From: Clonostachys chloroleuca
Taxonomy: Eukaryota > Ascomycota > Sordariomycetes > Hypocreales > Bionectriaceae
DNA length: 64,000 nt
Assembly: GCA_037952775.1 (NCBI GenBank)
Contig: JBANAY010000003.1
Span: forward strand, 15,996,001-16,060,000
Direction: 5' to 3'
A program made the translations under genes and the position numbers. The notes under the pieces were generated by a model, which was not told the DNA's origin, made no database searches, and saw only the letters and a list, made by a program, of their open reading frames with translations. This document shows, piece after piece, positions 23,247-34,597 of the stretch (position 1 is its first letter; each line of letters starts with the position of its first letter).

Positions 23247-24710
23247 TTAACCGCTGTATCCAAGAGAATTGTAAATGACCTGCAGATAATCACCCGTTAG
23301 CACCAGCTCCCCTGCACGGAACCCGGGTATGGGGCATAAATAAACTTACATAGCGGTGGTCGATCTTCTTCAGGTCGGCAACACCAAGGTTCGCCGAGTC
23401 GACGGCAATCTCGTTCTTCAGCAGCTCAATGGCCTTCTCGACACCCTCCTGGCCGTAGATGTTGGCGAACATGAACGGGCGGCCGACACCGACGGCCTTG
23501 ACTCCGAGGGCCAGGAGCTTCAGGGCGTCGTTGCCGTAGCGGACGCCGCCGTCAGCGAAGATCTCGAGCTTCTTGAACAGGTCGGGCTCCTCGTTGTGGA
23601 TCTCCAGGGCGACCTCCAGGCTGGAACGGGCGGTGTCGCTGGCGGCCGCCGTGGTTGGAGAGGATGATGCCGGGGACGCCGTTCTCGAGGGCGAGCCTGG
23701 CGTCGTCGACGGTCTGGATACCCTTGAGAAGGATGGGCAGGTCGGTCAGGGTCGTCAGGTTCTTGTAGTAATCCCACTGCATTCTGGTTAGCTCCGGCCT
23801 CAAAGACGCGTGTTTTGTGAACCGGTTTTACTTACAGTAATATAAGTGTACTCGGTGTTGCTGAATTGCGATCATGTTAGCTCATACGCACCCACATCGT
23901 CAGTCCCAACATGTACACTTACGAAGAGCCAACGCCGAAGCGGAGAGCACGCTGACGGTTTCCGGGAGCGGGAGCGTCGACAGTGAAGACAATTGCCTTG
24001 TAGCCAGCAGCCTTGGCACGGTCAAACTCAACTTGGGTGCGGGTGTGGTTGGAGTTGAGGTAGACCTGCTGGAAGAGGACCTGGCCTTCCTTCTTGACCT
24101 CGGCGATCTCCTCGATGGTCTTGCTAGCGTAGTGGGAGGGCTGTAATCACTGCTATTAGCGACTATGGGATCAGAGCTGTTGAAAGTAATGACATACAAT
24201 GTAGAGAAGGCCTTGCTCGCCGGCGGCCTTGACCAGGTTAAGCTCGGCGTCGGGGTGGGCATATCCGGCGCGAGCGCAGGGAGTAATGTAGAAGGGAGCA
24301 GAGAAGTTGTGTCCCAAGATGGTTGTGCTAACAAGATCTAGGTCAGCAATTGCAACTGTATATCACGCTGTCCCAATGTTCACGTACGGGAGAGAGTCCT
24401 CAACCTTGGTGACGTCGATCATTGTCCGTGGTCGGAGTCTGTACTGCTGGAAGAGCTCGAGGTTCTGGCGGTAAGACCACTCTCCTGCGGCACCGTTTCG
24501 ATAGTACGTGTAGTTCGCAGCCGAGAGGTAGTTGCGCGCAGCAAACTCAAAGTCGGGTAGACCGACCATCTTCTCCAGAGGAGCCAGGTCGCCGACCTTA
24601 AGATCAGGGAGGGAGAGCTCGATGGCAGTGTCAGGCTCGTTGAGGAAGGGCCGGGCAGCCAAGGCGCCGGATGCCAGAAAGGCAGCGCTGGAAAGGAATT
24701 GGGCCTTCAT
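23247..24710 (-). CDS. FMN-dependent alpha-hydroxyacid (lactate-type) dehydrogenase, with one frameshift
   Basis: Six exons with introns at 23280-23349, 23777-23835, 23861-23922, 24141-24197 and 24328-24387 encode about 385 residues. The ATG at 24710 opens a signal peptide ([19 protein letters not shown]). Family motifs in order: FNRRTMID-like [66 protein letters not shown], then [10 protein letters not shown] with the catalytic His and Arg, [17 protein letters not shown], and [15 protein letters not shown]. Such enzymes oxidise L-lactate or related 2-hydroxyacids with FMN. Directly after NHGGRQ (about 23638-23641) the frame jumps: the expected LDTAR reads one base off, a net change of +1 or -2. 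Everything before and after is well preserved. This is either an assembly error or a recent inactivation; the last short exon (10 residues) is less certain. Confidence 0.8.
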
Positions 24711-26502
24711 GATGACACGTGGACGATGGAACAAGTACGATTCAAAATGCTACTTTTGAATACGAGGCTACGACTGAAGGAGTGACTGCGTCCGTGAAGA
24801 GTGAACCAGAAACCCCAAGAATGGAGGCCGGCTTTGAGCTATTATACTTGACGAGAGAACTTTTCTGACCGGCCCTCCGACCTTCGCACAGCCAAGAAAG
24901 CGTTCGCCATCCGTCTAATTACAGGGGAATACGCAAACCGCCAAGAGACCCCAGGGAAGGGACTGTGACATCTCGGGCACAGGCGAATGGAACCCTATGG
25001 CCTAGAGGGAACAGGCAGATGAGAGGTTCTTGCTTCCAAGTCTTTGCCTTGTTCCAGGCTGTTTGAGCCCTCCAACATCCAGGGGTGCGTCATCCTGCCC
25101 CTCGAGCAGACCATTGACAGGGCAGGGCACTTGTCAGTGTCAATGCGTCGGCAGCAAGTCACGGCGTGGCGTTGATGGAGAGAGCTCCGAGTCTCCGGCG
25201 GCCGAGCTCCAAGTTCGAGCAGAACCTTAGATCAAGCTTCTAATTAGCGTTACTCGTCAGCGATGGGGTTCCGGGAGGGGCTGTGTTTCGGTTGGCCTGT
25301 GGGATGCTCCCTCCCTCTCGTTGACCTGTATTTGGGTATTGCGTGCGTTTTCCCTTAGACCGCGTTGCCATCGAGGAAGCTGGCAATAGCCGCTTCCCAT
25401 CTCATCGTCTCTCCCGGTATCATTGATGAGCATATCAAAGCAACACACCTGAAATGCAACAGTAGTTGAATCATTCCTCTCCAAATTTTCGTCTGATTCA
25501 GGATGTCATTGTTTGACACTGTCCCCTCTTCCCATCACTCATTGAGGCTACCCCAGCCTGCCAAGAGCGATCATCCCAGTATGCAACATGGGTGACGAAT
25601 TCGGAAGCTGGAGATTGATAATGCTCACATAATTTCCTTCTCTTTTTGTGCCTCGGAACAGTATTCTCAATGAGGCGCACATACTCATGCATCATCCGTA
25701 GCACAGGCCCTTGAGATCAAACAGACCTACTGCAGGTACCAAACAAGCAGTTGCACACGCATCCCAGCAGATTCCCTCCCCATTTCGCCTCTTGCCAATT
25801 ACAAATCAGGGTTCCTGTAGAGTCCGTAGCAATGACACGACTTTTACTGTGTGATGGGCGGCGCCTTTCTCTTGGAGGTTCTCGGCAGCATGGATGTTTG
25901 TTTCCCTACCCTGATGTTCAACCTCGTGAGTCGATTTCACGGACTGTTGGATCTTTTTCTCTGTTCTAGGCCTGTAATGTTTTGGCTCCTTCCCCAAGAG
26001 GGCCATTGATTCCCTGGTTTCTGAGTCTTCCCCATGCCAGAGCATCACCTGGCGTTGATGGTGTCGCACACAGTTCATGGGTTTTTTTTTTATTTGGTAG
26101 GGGAAACAAGTTTGGTATCGGTTTAATTCTTGCTGAGAAAGTAATTGAGGCCAAGCCCTGTCAAGACATACCCTAAGTATCACATAGAACTCATTGAGCA
26201 TCCACGGATCTGTGATGCAGACACTCACATCACAATGAAGATGGATGACATTCTCGTGCTTGTAACGAAATTGATTGTGTGCTTCATAATGGGAACTAGT
26301 CCCCCCTGCATGCTAAGTAAAGAAGTTATCGGCGCAATCAACCTATTTTTGTTATGACCAATTCCCTTTCCCTCCATCCAGGCACTATCGAGACCTCAAT
26401 ACTTTTCTCCCCCAGCCTTCACTTCTTCATGCCTGTCCTTCAATTTGCCCACATCACTCATGTTACCACCTGGGTCGTAAAATGATCGGCTCTTCGAGGC
26501 CT
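24711..26502. other. 1.8-kb intergenic region
   Basis: No gene was recognised. The left end is the promoter region of the FMN dehydrogenase gene and the right end is the 3' flank of the opsin gene. It includes a T10 run near 26081. Open frames present have no domain content. Confidence 0.4.
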
Positions 26503-27524
26503 TTAGGCTTCACCACTGTTGCCAATTCGGATGCGGCCTTCGGGATTGGTGTTCAATCCGTGAGACCACCATCCTCCAACTTCAGCAATCGTCTCGGGAA
26601 TCTGGCGGTTGGAAATGAGGATCCAGAATCCAAAGACAACCTTGGTCAACATGTCAAGGACAGCATATGTGATGATCTCGGCATCAACTGACATGCGATG
26701 TCCGCCCTGAGCGATACCCCAGATACTGAGATGCTATGTTAGCCCAATAACTCATACTGTGACGTGTGACATCCATTGCAACTTACATTGGATAGACGGC
26801 CCAGAGAATCAGGATGAAGCCAGCCAGCGAGCCAAATAGTTTCGCCAGACGCTCGCCACGGGCCTTGGCGACTAGGGCACCCTCAACGGCGATGTGCCAA
26901 ATCACGAAGATGTAGGCAATCACAGCGATGGTAAACCATCCCCAGGTCTGGGCGGTGTGCTTCTCGCCGAGCGCGGAGAACAGCCCGGAAAAGACCATGA
27001 CGAGGTCGGCGAACACGGCCATGGCGATGTGCGCGCCATCAAGACCAGCCAAGAGGCCGAGCTCAATTAGAAGAAGCGGGGTGGTGATGGCCCAGTCGAC
27101 GTATCGGGACCAGAAGACTTGGCGACAGACGTCATGGTGGGTGTTAGGGACCTTGTGGTGGTGCTCTGTGACGGTGTGGCAGTTGAGGGCTGAGGCGGAC
27201 CCGGAGGCCATGGCGAAGTAAGACAGGGCGCCCACGATGGTGATGACGGTAGTGAGGACGTGGTAGATGCGGCGGGAGACGGGGATTCGCCATGCCTGGA
27301 GGGAGAAGAGCGCCGCGGAGGCGATGAAGATCACGAGATGACCCAGAGGGTTCGGAAGCCATCGCCGCCCGCTCGCTCATAGGTGACTGGGTCGGCTGCC
27401 CGGTGATGTTAGCTGCTTTGCTGAGTCGGATGATTGATTTGGTTCTTCACTCACGAATTACAGTTGGGATCGGGTCGACCGGATGTTTGTGGCCGCCCTC
27501 GCTCATCATGTCGTCGAACAGCAT
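26503..27524 (-). CDS. Fungal microbial-type rhodopsin (NOP-1/CarO-like), with one frameshift
   Basis: Three exons with introns at 26726-26786 and 27396-27454 encode about 301 residues with seven hydrophobic segments. Start chosen: ATG at 27524 (MLFDDMMSEGGHKHPVDP). The helix C motif is RYVDWAITTPLLLIELGLL, with the Schiff-base counter-ion Asp as in proton pumps and Glu at the proton-donor position. The last helix holds the retinal-binding lysine in LDMLTKVVFGFW. Just before the first helix, at about 27330, TLWVI changes frame into LVIFIASAALF: one base is missing. Family members bind retinal and act as light-driven proton pumps or light sensors. Retention of the counter-ion Asp and the Glu donor fits a pump. 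No carotenoid gene is seen next to it, unlike the car cluster of Fusarium. The rest of the protein is well conserved, so the shift may be an assembly error. Confidence 0.88.
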
Positions 27525-28206
27525 CTTGGAGAGTGTCGGTCAATTCGATAATATCTTGCTCTGCTCAGATTGGCTATGTGGGAGGAGTAGTGATCAACGA
27601 GATGAAACATGCAATAGCAGAAAAACTACTCTCATATTTCCCCGGGCATGGCTCTTTTTGAATGGAATGTGCTTCCGACAACCTTTCCCTACGCAGGCCG
27701 GAGCTCAGCTCCTGATGTCGATGGTGGACGTCATACATTACATGTTGAGAAGCTCTGTTTGGTCGAGATCTGTGCGGGGGAACGTCCATGCATCTGCTCG
27801 ATCCAACGATCCCCGCCCCTCAGGCAAGAATTCCTAGGCGAACACTGGCATTTCAATACGAGACGGTCAAAGAATTTACCGTACTTCGCGTCGGGGAGCC
27901 ATGTGAAACCTGAACTCAAAGCTCCACCGACGTCAGAATGACTCTGTTGGACGGAACTCCTACCACGCAAAAGTCCTATGACACATCCATGTTTCTCACG
28001 CCGGATGCTCTGGGAACCGTACCCAGATGGAACTTGAGTCCCAAAAGGCAAGATCATGCTCCTCTTCCCTCTCCCGGAGCTAGACCAGAGGCGGGAGCAC
28101 GACGGTCTCGCTTAGACCCGGCTTTGTCTCATATCAACAATTGGATCAATATTGCTTTCATTGCCCGCTGCCTGCTTCTATTTCCATTTTCCTGTGCTAG
28201 CTTGTC
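27525..28206. other. Intergenic region upstream of the opsin gene
   Basis: It holds the promoter of the opsin gene at its left side and the 3' flank of the Gfo/Idh/MocA gene at its right. No open frame with domain content or conserved splice pattern was found. Confidence 0.4.
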
Positions 28207-29511
28207 TTATGGGAGCTGAAACACATCATCAACCTTGACCACCTGACCAGTTGCAATGGACCTATTGGCCGCAATCCCCGTCAGAATGGACGCCGCACCG
28301 TCAATGTGACTCGCAGCTCGATCATCCTGGGCGCCCTCCTCTGCCTGCGGCCCAAACAGGTCCCCGAGAAGCACCTCGTCCCCGCCGCCGTGTGCTCCCG
28401 CCCCGTCAACAATCTCCAGCTCGACGGGCTTCTCAAACAGCCTCCGCAGCGTCACCGTCCTGCTCTCCAACTTGCCCTCCTCACCCTGGGCGCCGCTCGC
28501 GCTCACGTAGCTGTTCTCCACGATCTCGGCCTCCAGCCGGCCCTGGGTCCCGTTGATGCTGACCCGGAAGCCCTCCCACGGCGCGTACGCAGTGAGGGAG
28601 TACGTCAGCGTGGCGCCGCTGCGGTACCGGACCAGCACGCTCATCGTGTCCTCGATGTTGATGCCGTCGCCGAACACGCTCTGGTCCCTGTGGTAGCCGT
28701 CCTCGTGCTCCGCGTCCAGGTACAGCGCCTTGAGCTGCTCGTTGCCCTCCATGTGCAGGGCGAACGGGTCCTTCTTGGCGGCCTCGCTGCCGTGCGCCCT
28801 GCTGTAGAAGTCGGTCACGCCCCGCCGCTCGGCGTTCTCCTTCCCGTAGAACTTGAGGTCCCCCTGCGCGTAGACGGTGTCCGGGCGGCTCTGCAGCCAG
28901 TAGTTGACCAGGTCGAAGTGGTGCGTCGACTTGTGCACGAGCAGCCCGCCGCTGTTGCGCTTGTCGCGGTGCCAGCGGCGGAAGTAGTCGGCCCCGTGGG
29001 AGGTGTTGAGCATCCACTCGAAGTGCACGCTGGTGACGGTGCCGATGGCCCCCGAGCGGAGGACCTCGGAGATCTTGGTGTTGTGCGGCGCGTAGCGGTA
29101 GTTGAAGGCGACGCGGACCCGGCGGCCGGTGCGCTCGACGGCGGAGAAGATCTCGGCGCAGCGGGCGGCGTCTATCGTCATGGGCTTCTCGCTGAGGACG
29201 TTGCAGCCGAGGTCGAGGGCGCGCACGATGTAGGTGTTGTGGGTGCGGTCAATGGTGGTGACGATGACTTCGTCTGGCTTGGTCTCGGCGATCATCTTGT
29301 CAAAGTCGGCGGCGAGGTAGACCGGAACGGGCTTGTGCCCCAGACTCTCCAGCTTGGAGTTGGCATAGTTGAGACGGGTCTGGTTGGTGTCGCAGAAGGC
29401 GACAAGGGAGCTTGTCTTGCTGTAGGTTGTTGCGAGGGCAGTGTAGAAGAAGATGGCTCTGCTGCCGGTCCCGATCAGGGCATATCGTTTGCCTCCAGCC
29501 GATTCAGTCAT
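28207..29511 (-). CDS. Gfo/Idh/MocA-family NAD(P)-dependent oxidoreductase
   Basis: A single intronless exon of 434 residues starts with ATG at 29511. The N-terminal Rossmann fold shows YALIGTGSRAIFF, then LVAFCDTNQTRL and DEVIVTTIDRTHNTYI. The family lysine motif is VLSEKPMTID, and the C-terminal domain has HFEWMLNTSHGADYFRRWHR and LLVHKSTHHFDLVNYWL, with the His pair placed as in dehydrogenases of sugars and inositols. Substrates of the family are sugars, inositols and their derivatives; which one is not visible. Absence of introns and a very G/C-rich coding sequence are noted; a bacterial origin is possible but unproven. It is divergent from the MFS gene at 30233 across about 720 bp, consistent with an uptake-plus-oxidation pair. 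Confidence 0.88.
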   Translation of the reverse strand: MTESAGGKRYALIGTGSRAIFFYTALATTYSKTSSLVAFCDTNQTRLNYANSKLESLGHKPVPVYLAADFDKMIAETKPDEVIVTTIDRTHNTYIVRALDLGCNVLSEKPMTIDAARCAEIFSAVERTGRRVRVAFNYRYAPHNTKISEVLRSGAIGTVTSVHFEWMLNTSHGADYFRRWHRDKRNSGGLLVHKSTHHFDLVNYWLQSRPDTVYAQGDLKFYGKENAERRGVTDFYSRAHGSEAAKKDPFALHMEGNEQLKALYLDAEHEDGYHRDQSVFGDGINIEDTMSVLVRYRSGATLTYSLTAYAPWEGFRVSINGTQGRLEAEIVENSYVSASGAQGEEGKLESRTVTLRRLFEKPVELEIVDGAGAHGGGDEVLLGDLFGPQAEEGAQDDRAASHIDGAASILTGIAANRSIATGQVVKVDDVFQLP

Positions 29512-30232
29512 TCTGATGAATTTGTAGCTTGGATGATCCCAAATGCTCTACTATTTTGATGAATGGTTCATTCAAGGGCTTCACCCTGAGTCATCTCATG
29601 ATGCTATCTAACGCGCTTCATCATATATAGTAGCTTCGGGTCATCATTGAATTAACAGCCGATTCACTAGCGAATAAAAAGCACGACGAGTGGATCGACG
29701 TCTCTGATTCGCATCATCCAGAGAGTAGTCACTTCACTCCAGCCAAACTAAATATGGAGATGCCCTCTCCCCAGCCAGTTGTTTTGGTGCGGGGAACTTG
29801 GGGCATGGCAGCTCGGGGTAATTCAAAAACATGGGCATTTGTTCGGAGAAGACTTGCATGAATCGCAAGTGATCTGCAGTAACCCAAGTGGTCCTCGCCA
29901 ACAGATTATTCCTCCAATTGCATCTCGCCTAGCCTTTATCCTCCATTCAGCCGTTCTAGGAACAGGCCGTCTGACGAGGACGCAGCAGCATGTCACCTTA
30001 ACTACCCAGCATGTTTCTCGATGATCCAAATTCTTATGAGGCAGCGGCAAAAGATTGCCGGGTTACTAGCCGGAAGTCACCCCATGGCAAGGCCAGGTTA
30101 ATATCCGACTATGAATATATTTCTTAGACGGCGACGTCGTGGGGGCAAGATCGCATATCCAGATCGGCCATTCAGTACTTCTATCCAGAAAAGAGAATAA
30201 TAGCTACTCGCCAGTGATCAAGAGGCAAGACC
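29512..30232. promoter_or_regulatory. Shared upstream region of the oxidoreductase and MFS genes
   Basis: A 721-bp interval between divergent starts. A CATATATAG word near 29622-29630 could be a TATA element for the minus-strand oxidoreductase, about 110 bp upstream of its ATG. No specific operator was recognised and no other gene is present. Confidence 0.3.
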
Positions 30233-32130
30233 ATGGCATCGAATCCCGCCAACGATGACAAACAGGCTGCGAATAATACCACCGATGACATAGCTCCGGT
30301 AGCAGCCCAGCAGCCTCGAGTCGTGCGTATGGAAAGGCCGCTCAGTTCTTGGCTGAGCACAGTTCGGAGAACCGCCCGTTTACATACGAGGAGGAGAAGG
30401 CTGTCGTCAGACGCATCGATGGACGTGTTCTTGTTGTGCTTCTCGGGGCCTACTTCTTCCAGCAGCTTGATAAAAGTTCCTTGAGGTGGGTTATTTCTAC
30501 TTCGTCATGTTCATAATTCTAGGTCGGTGCTAAACCTCTGTACTCCTGAAGCTATGTATCAATCTTCGGGATCGACAAGGACGCCAACCTCCACGGGAAA
30601 CAATACTCGTGGCTTGGATCCATCCTCTACCTCGCCCAGCTCGTCATGCAGCCCGCCGCCGCCTACATCCTCGTGAAGCTCCCAAACGGCAAGGTCATTG
30701 CGGGGGCAGTCCTTCTCTGGGGTGCCTCGCTGGCCATCATGACCGCCTGCACAGACTTCAAATCCCTTCTTGGTCTGAGGTTCTGCCTCGGTTCCTTCGA
30801 GGCGATGATTGCGCCGTCCTGTGTTGCAGTCACCCAGATGTGGTGGCGGCGCGGGGAGCAGACGCTTCGCACCGTCTCTTGGAATGCGATGAACGGTGTC
30901 ACGTTCATCGTGGGCAGCCTTGCGACGTACGGGCTGGGCCACATCAATAGCGATGTGCTGTACAAGTATCAGATCATCTTTCTCTTCTGCGGGCTGCTGA
31001 CTGTCGTTTACGGCGTCTTCGTGTTGTACTGGATGCCTGACTCGCCGATGGAAGCCAAGTACTTAACAGAGAGGGAGAAGTATATCGCCGTAGAGCGGTT
31101 GCGAGCGAACCAAATGGGTGTGGCATCAAGGGAGTGGCGTTGGGACCATGTGTGGGAGACGGCAACCGACCTTAAGACCTGGTGCTGGTTCGTGTGTATT
31201 GTGGCCATCTCGTGAGTATCAACCTTCTGCTTTAATTCAGGAAAATGGGACAGTTCTGACCTGTATTCCAGTATTGCTAGCGGTGGCATCAGTACCTTTG
31301 GGAATCTCATCGTCAAGTCGTTTGGATATGATTCGTTCCAAACGATCCTGTTCAACATCCCCTTTGGAGTCATTCAGATCATCGCCATCCTCGGCTCTGG
31401 GTGGTTGGCAACCAGAATCCAGCGCAAAGGCCTCGTTATTGCAGGCATGAGCGTGCTCCCTGCGATTGGCACCATCCTCATGCTCACCGTGCCAAGGCAG
31501 CACAAAGGTGTCCTCCTGTTTGGCTACTATCTTGTAAGTCTATTTTTAAATTGAACCACATCTATGTGCCAATATCAAGTCGCTAATGTCGCACTCAAGG
31601 TTTCGTGCCTTGCTGCCATCACCCCCCTGTTCTACGCATGGCAGGCTCAGAACACTGGAGGTGATACCAAGAAGAAATGCACTTCAGCAGTGGTCTTTAT
31701 CGGGATGTGTACAGGCAATGTCATCGGTCCTTTGCTCTACTCAACCGATGATGCGCCCCTCTATCGGCCTGGCTTGATTGCTAATCTGATCATGTTCACC
31801 CTTGTAGGTGTGTTGTCTGCGTAAGTCTCACTCCTGATTAAGCTAGGTACGAGCTGGCACGGATCTTTGGAGCTGACGAGATTATTTAGACTGGTTCCCT
31901 TCTACCTCATGTATCTGAACAGGCAGCACGCTAAGAGGAGAGAAGAACTTGGCAAGTCGGCTACTCTTATCGACGAGTCGATGGCACGCAAGGATGAGAT
32001 GCAGGGAGGTAAGGCGGTGGAGATGGAGGAAGACGTGGGTGTAAATCAACAAAGGCGGGCAATGGAAGAGGATAACGGTTTGCAAGACATGACGGATTTG
32101 AAGAACGAGGATTTCATCTATGTCTATTAG
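30233..32130 (+). CDS. MFS transporter (ACS/Dal5-like), with one frameshift near the N-terminus
   Basis: Five exons with introns at 30486-30551, 31212-31271, 31534-31599 and 31821-31889 encode about 545 residues. Exon 1 starts at ATG 30233 (MASNPANDDKQ). Near 30325, after QQPRVVR, the frame shifts by one missing base into YGKAAQFLAEHSS, RRIDGRVLVVLLGAYFFQQL and the DKSSLSYVSIFGI segment of the first helix. From there on the protein is intact: QYSWLGSILYLAQLV, GLRFCLGSFEAMIAPSC, QMWWRRGEQTLR, YWMPDSPMEAKYLTERE, then the second six helices and a long acidic tail ending NEDFIYVY. No ATG exists in the second frame upstream, so the first frame is needed for a start. The family imports organic anions and vitamins; the substrate is unknown. 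Confidence 0.82.
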
Positions 32131-34597
32131 CAAGTAGTGGGTAACCATGTACTGTCCATATGGAACAAGGTACCAAGGGATTCCGGGTTCCATCCAGTTC
32201 AACAAGTTGAAGTAAAGTAGATGCCGGTCCTCAACTTTTCGGAATCAAAGATGGTGGCACCTCTGTTCGGTCTACCGAGGGACATATCCTGTCCCCAGAT
32301 TGATGGCCTACTCACTGCCCACCTCCACGACAGAAAATGAAAATAAATGTGTCATGAACGCAACACCACAATTCACGTGCTTCTCAACTCTCAAATACAA
32401 CAGAAATCACATGGCATTTCTCGCACGACCAGGGGAGGGGAGATACGAATGATTTGGTGAGATACGGGGCGCAAATATGGTATTCCATGATTATCGACGG
32501 TGCGCTTGAATGTTTTGAAAATGAAAATGAGCAGTGTAAGTCGCCCCTGTGTACTTGTCAATGATGTCAATTAAAGCTAGGGCAACATCGATCCTATACC
32601 AAGACGTGGCATGGCCAATTTCAAAACGAGGACTGGCCGCAAGTGAGGTGGACCTCGCCAGATGGACGCCCGAGGTAAATACCAGGATCTGCTCTGGCCA
32701 TTATGGAGTATATAGAGAACGGGGCAGGAAACTGCGCAATTTCCACAAGGTCTACCAGTACTGAAGGATTCAAGGTGGGCTTTGTTAGAAGGGGATGGAA
32801 TTTAACCCACCAAGGTTGTGTCCCATTCCTTTTCAAATAATATAGCTATCCGTAATGATAAGAAACTAGGGCTCATGAAAACCTATTTCCCATTGGCAGC
32901 AAACCAGAATATCATTTCCACATGTGACATGACAATCTCGGCATCTGGCGGGAGGAACAGAGCCCAAGAAAGTCAAGAGACATTAGACATGAAGCCAGCG
33001 CCGCACCCGCCAGCTGGATCCCAGAGGTACTGGGGAAGAGGTCTGGGGGGTGGGGGCTTGTTGTGGAGGGGCGGCATCTCACAGAGGGTGGGAGGGAAGC
33101 ATGTGAAGATGATCTCAGACAGGGCTCTGAGGATGCTAATCAGGTGCAAGGTTTGAGGCATCAGCTGAGGTTCAGTGGGGCTCCAGCAACGGATTCAACA
33201 ATATTCAGCCAGAAACTCGCGGATTCTCGGGGTCTAGGCACCCTTTTCCCCCATGGGGGAGGTCGTGGAGAAGAGGCTGGAGGTGATATTGTATCAAATG
33301 GGCGGAACACATGAGCGAGCACGAGAAGATTGCGGTTCAGATCCATCCTACGGTATGAGTTGAGCCCCACCCGCAGGCATCATCCCATGTTCATATTGAT
33401 ACACGTAGACGTGTGCTCTCCACATGAAAAGGCCGCAGATGGAGGCAATTTCTCAACGGCGCTGACTCGTCTTGTCTCTCGAGTCGCGTAGACGTGGTTG
33501 AGGGCGGTGTACAGGTTAGGCGGGTGATGCGAGGGGCTGACGGTTGGCAACCACAATTACAGACTTTTGTGGCGGTTGGAAAATTGGAGACGCGGTTCGA
33601 TTATCTGGCTCGTAAGGTTAAATAGTCACTTTGAACAGGTGTAGGAAAGTAAAACAAGACTTCATTCAGCGAAGGACTTGAGTTGCGGACGCTGGGCACA
33701 CATATACCAGATGCCCATACCCACAGCGGCAAGCTCATCCACGAGAGGCAATTATCAGTTACTAGTACGTGATTCCGTGTGATAATCCATGCAACTCGGC
33801 ATGCCGACAGGCAAGAAGAAAGAATTCCAGCACAGAGACATCCCTGTCAGCATGACCACCCCGCCATCTCGATTTCCCCCAGATCACAAAGCCCATCCCC
33901 AACTTCGGCAGCACCACCCTTCCAACCCCACGCCAACCCTCCTAAGCCCCCCTAAAGCCCCCTACTAAAGCACCCTCTGGAGGGCCCCGAGACCACTTGA
34001 CCAGGCCAGTTGACCGCCTCCATCCCACCCTCCAATACGGTTACCGCCTGCCGCCTGCACACGTTCTTTACGGTTCCGCCCATTCTTAAAGACTGACACC
34101 TACATCACACCCCAGTCCCTGTCCTCCGCTCGTCCAATCCTGTCTCGGTCTTCAAGCCTTGTCTCGCCTGCCCTGCGCAGTTACATCGTCATTGACATCG
34201 CCCATCCCAGCATTCCACGTCGCGGGCTTGTTTCCTACAACTTCCACCATGGCCTCTCAATCTTCCCTCACCCCACCGACCGCTCCACGATTTTAAAGAC
34301 CTACATGCATCGCCGATGACTGCCCGACCCCGATTGACCCTATTAAATCATTCTCTCTAATATTGCTACGTCCCGACCACGCTGCACCACACGCGCCCGA
34401 CTTGATCGCGCAGACATCTACTTCCTAGAACCCGAATCTGAACATTGATGCCCCATCGTCAACGACGGAAATAAAAACATCCAATATTTTTGACAGCAGG
34501 CGAGGATGGGCCCTAGCCCTCCCTTGGCCATCGCCCAGTCCTCCCTACAACTTGGTCCCTCGACAATCGAAACCTCGCCGTTCCAGATCAATCGACC
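32131..34597. other. 2.5-kb intergenic region with pyrimidine-rich right end
   Basis: No gene was recognised. From about 33840 the plus strand becomes C/T-rich with repeated CCCC words, typical of the promoter and leader of a strongly expressed fungal gene, here the lipase at 34598. Short open frames in both strands lack domains. Confidence 0.45.

Noticed and set aside
28306..29559. 417-residue plus-strand open frame opposite the oxidoreductase gene
   Set aside because: Shadow frame of a G/C-rich gene on the minus strand, whose protein is clearly Gfo/Idh/MocA.
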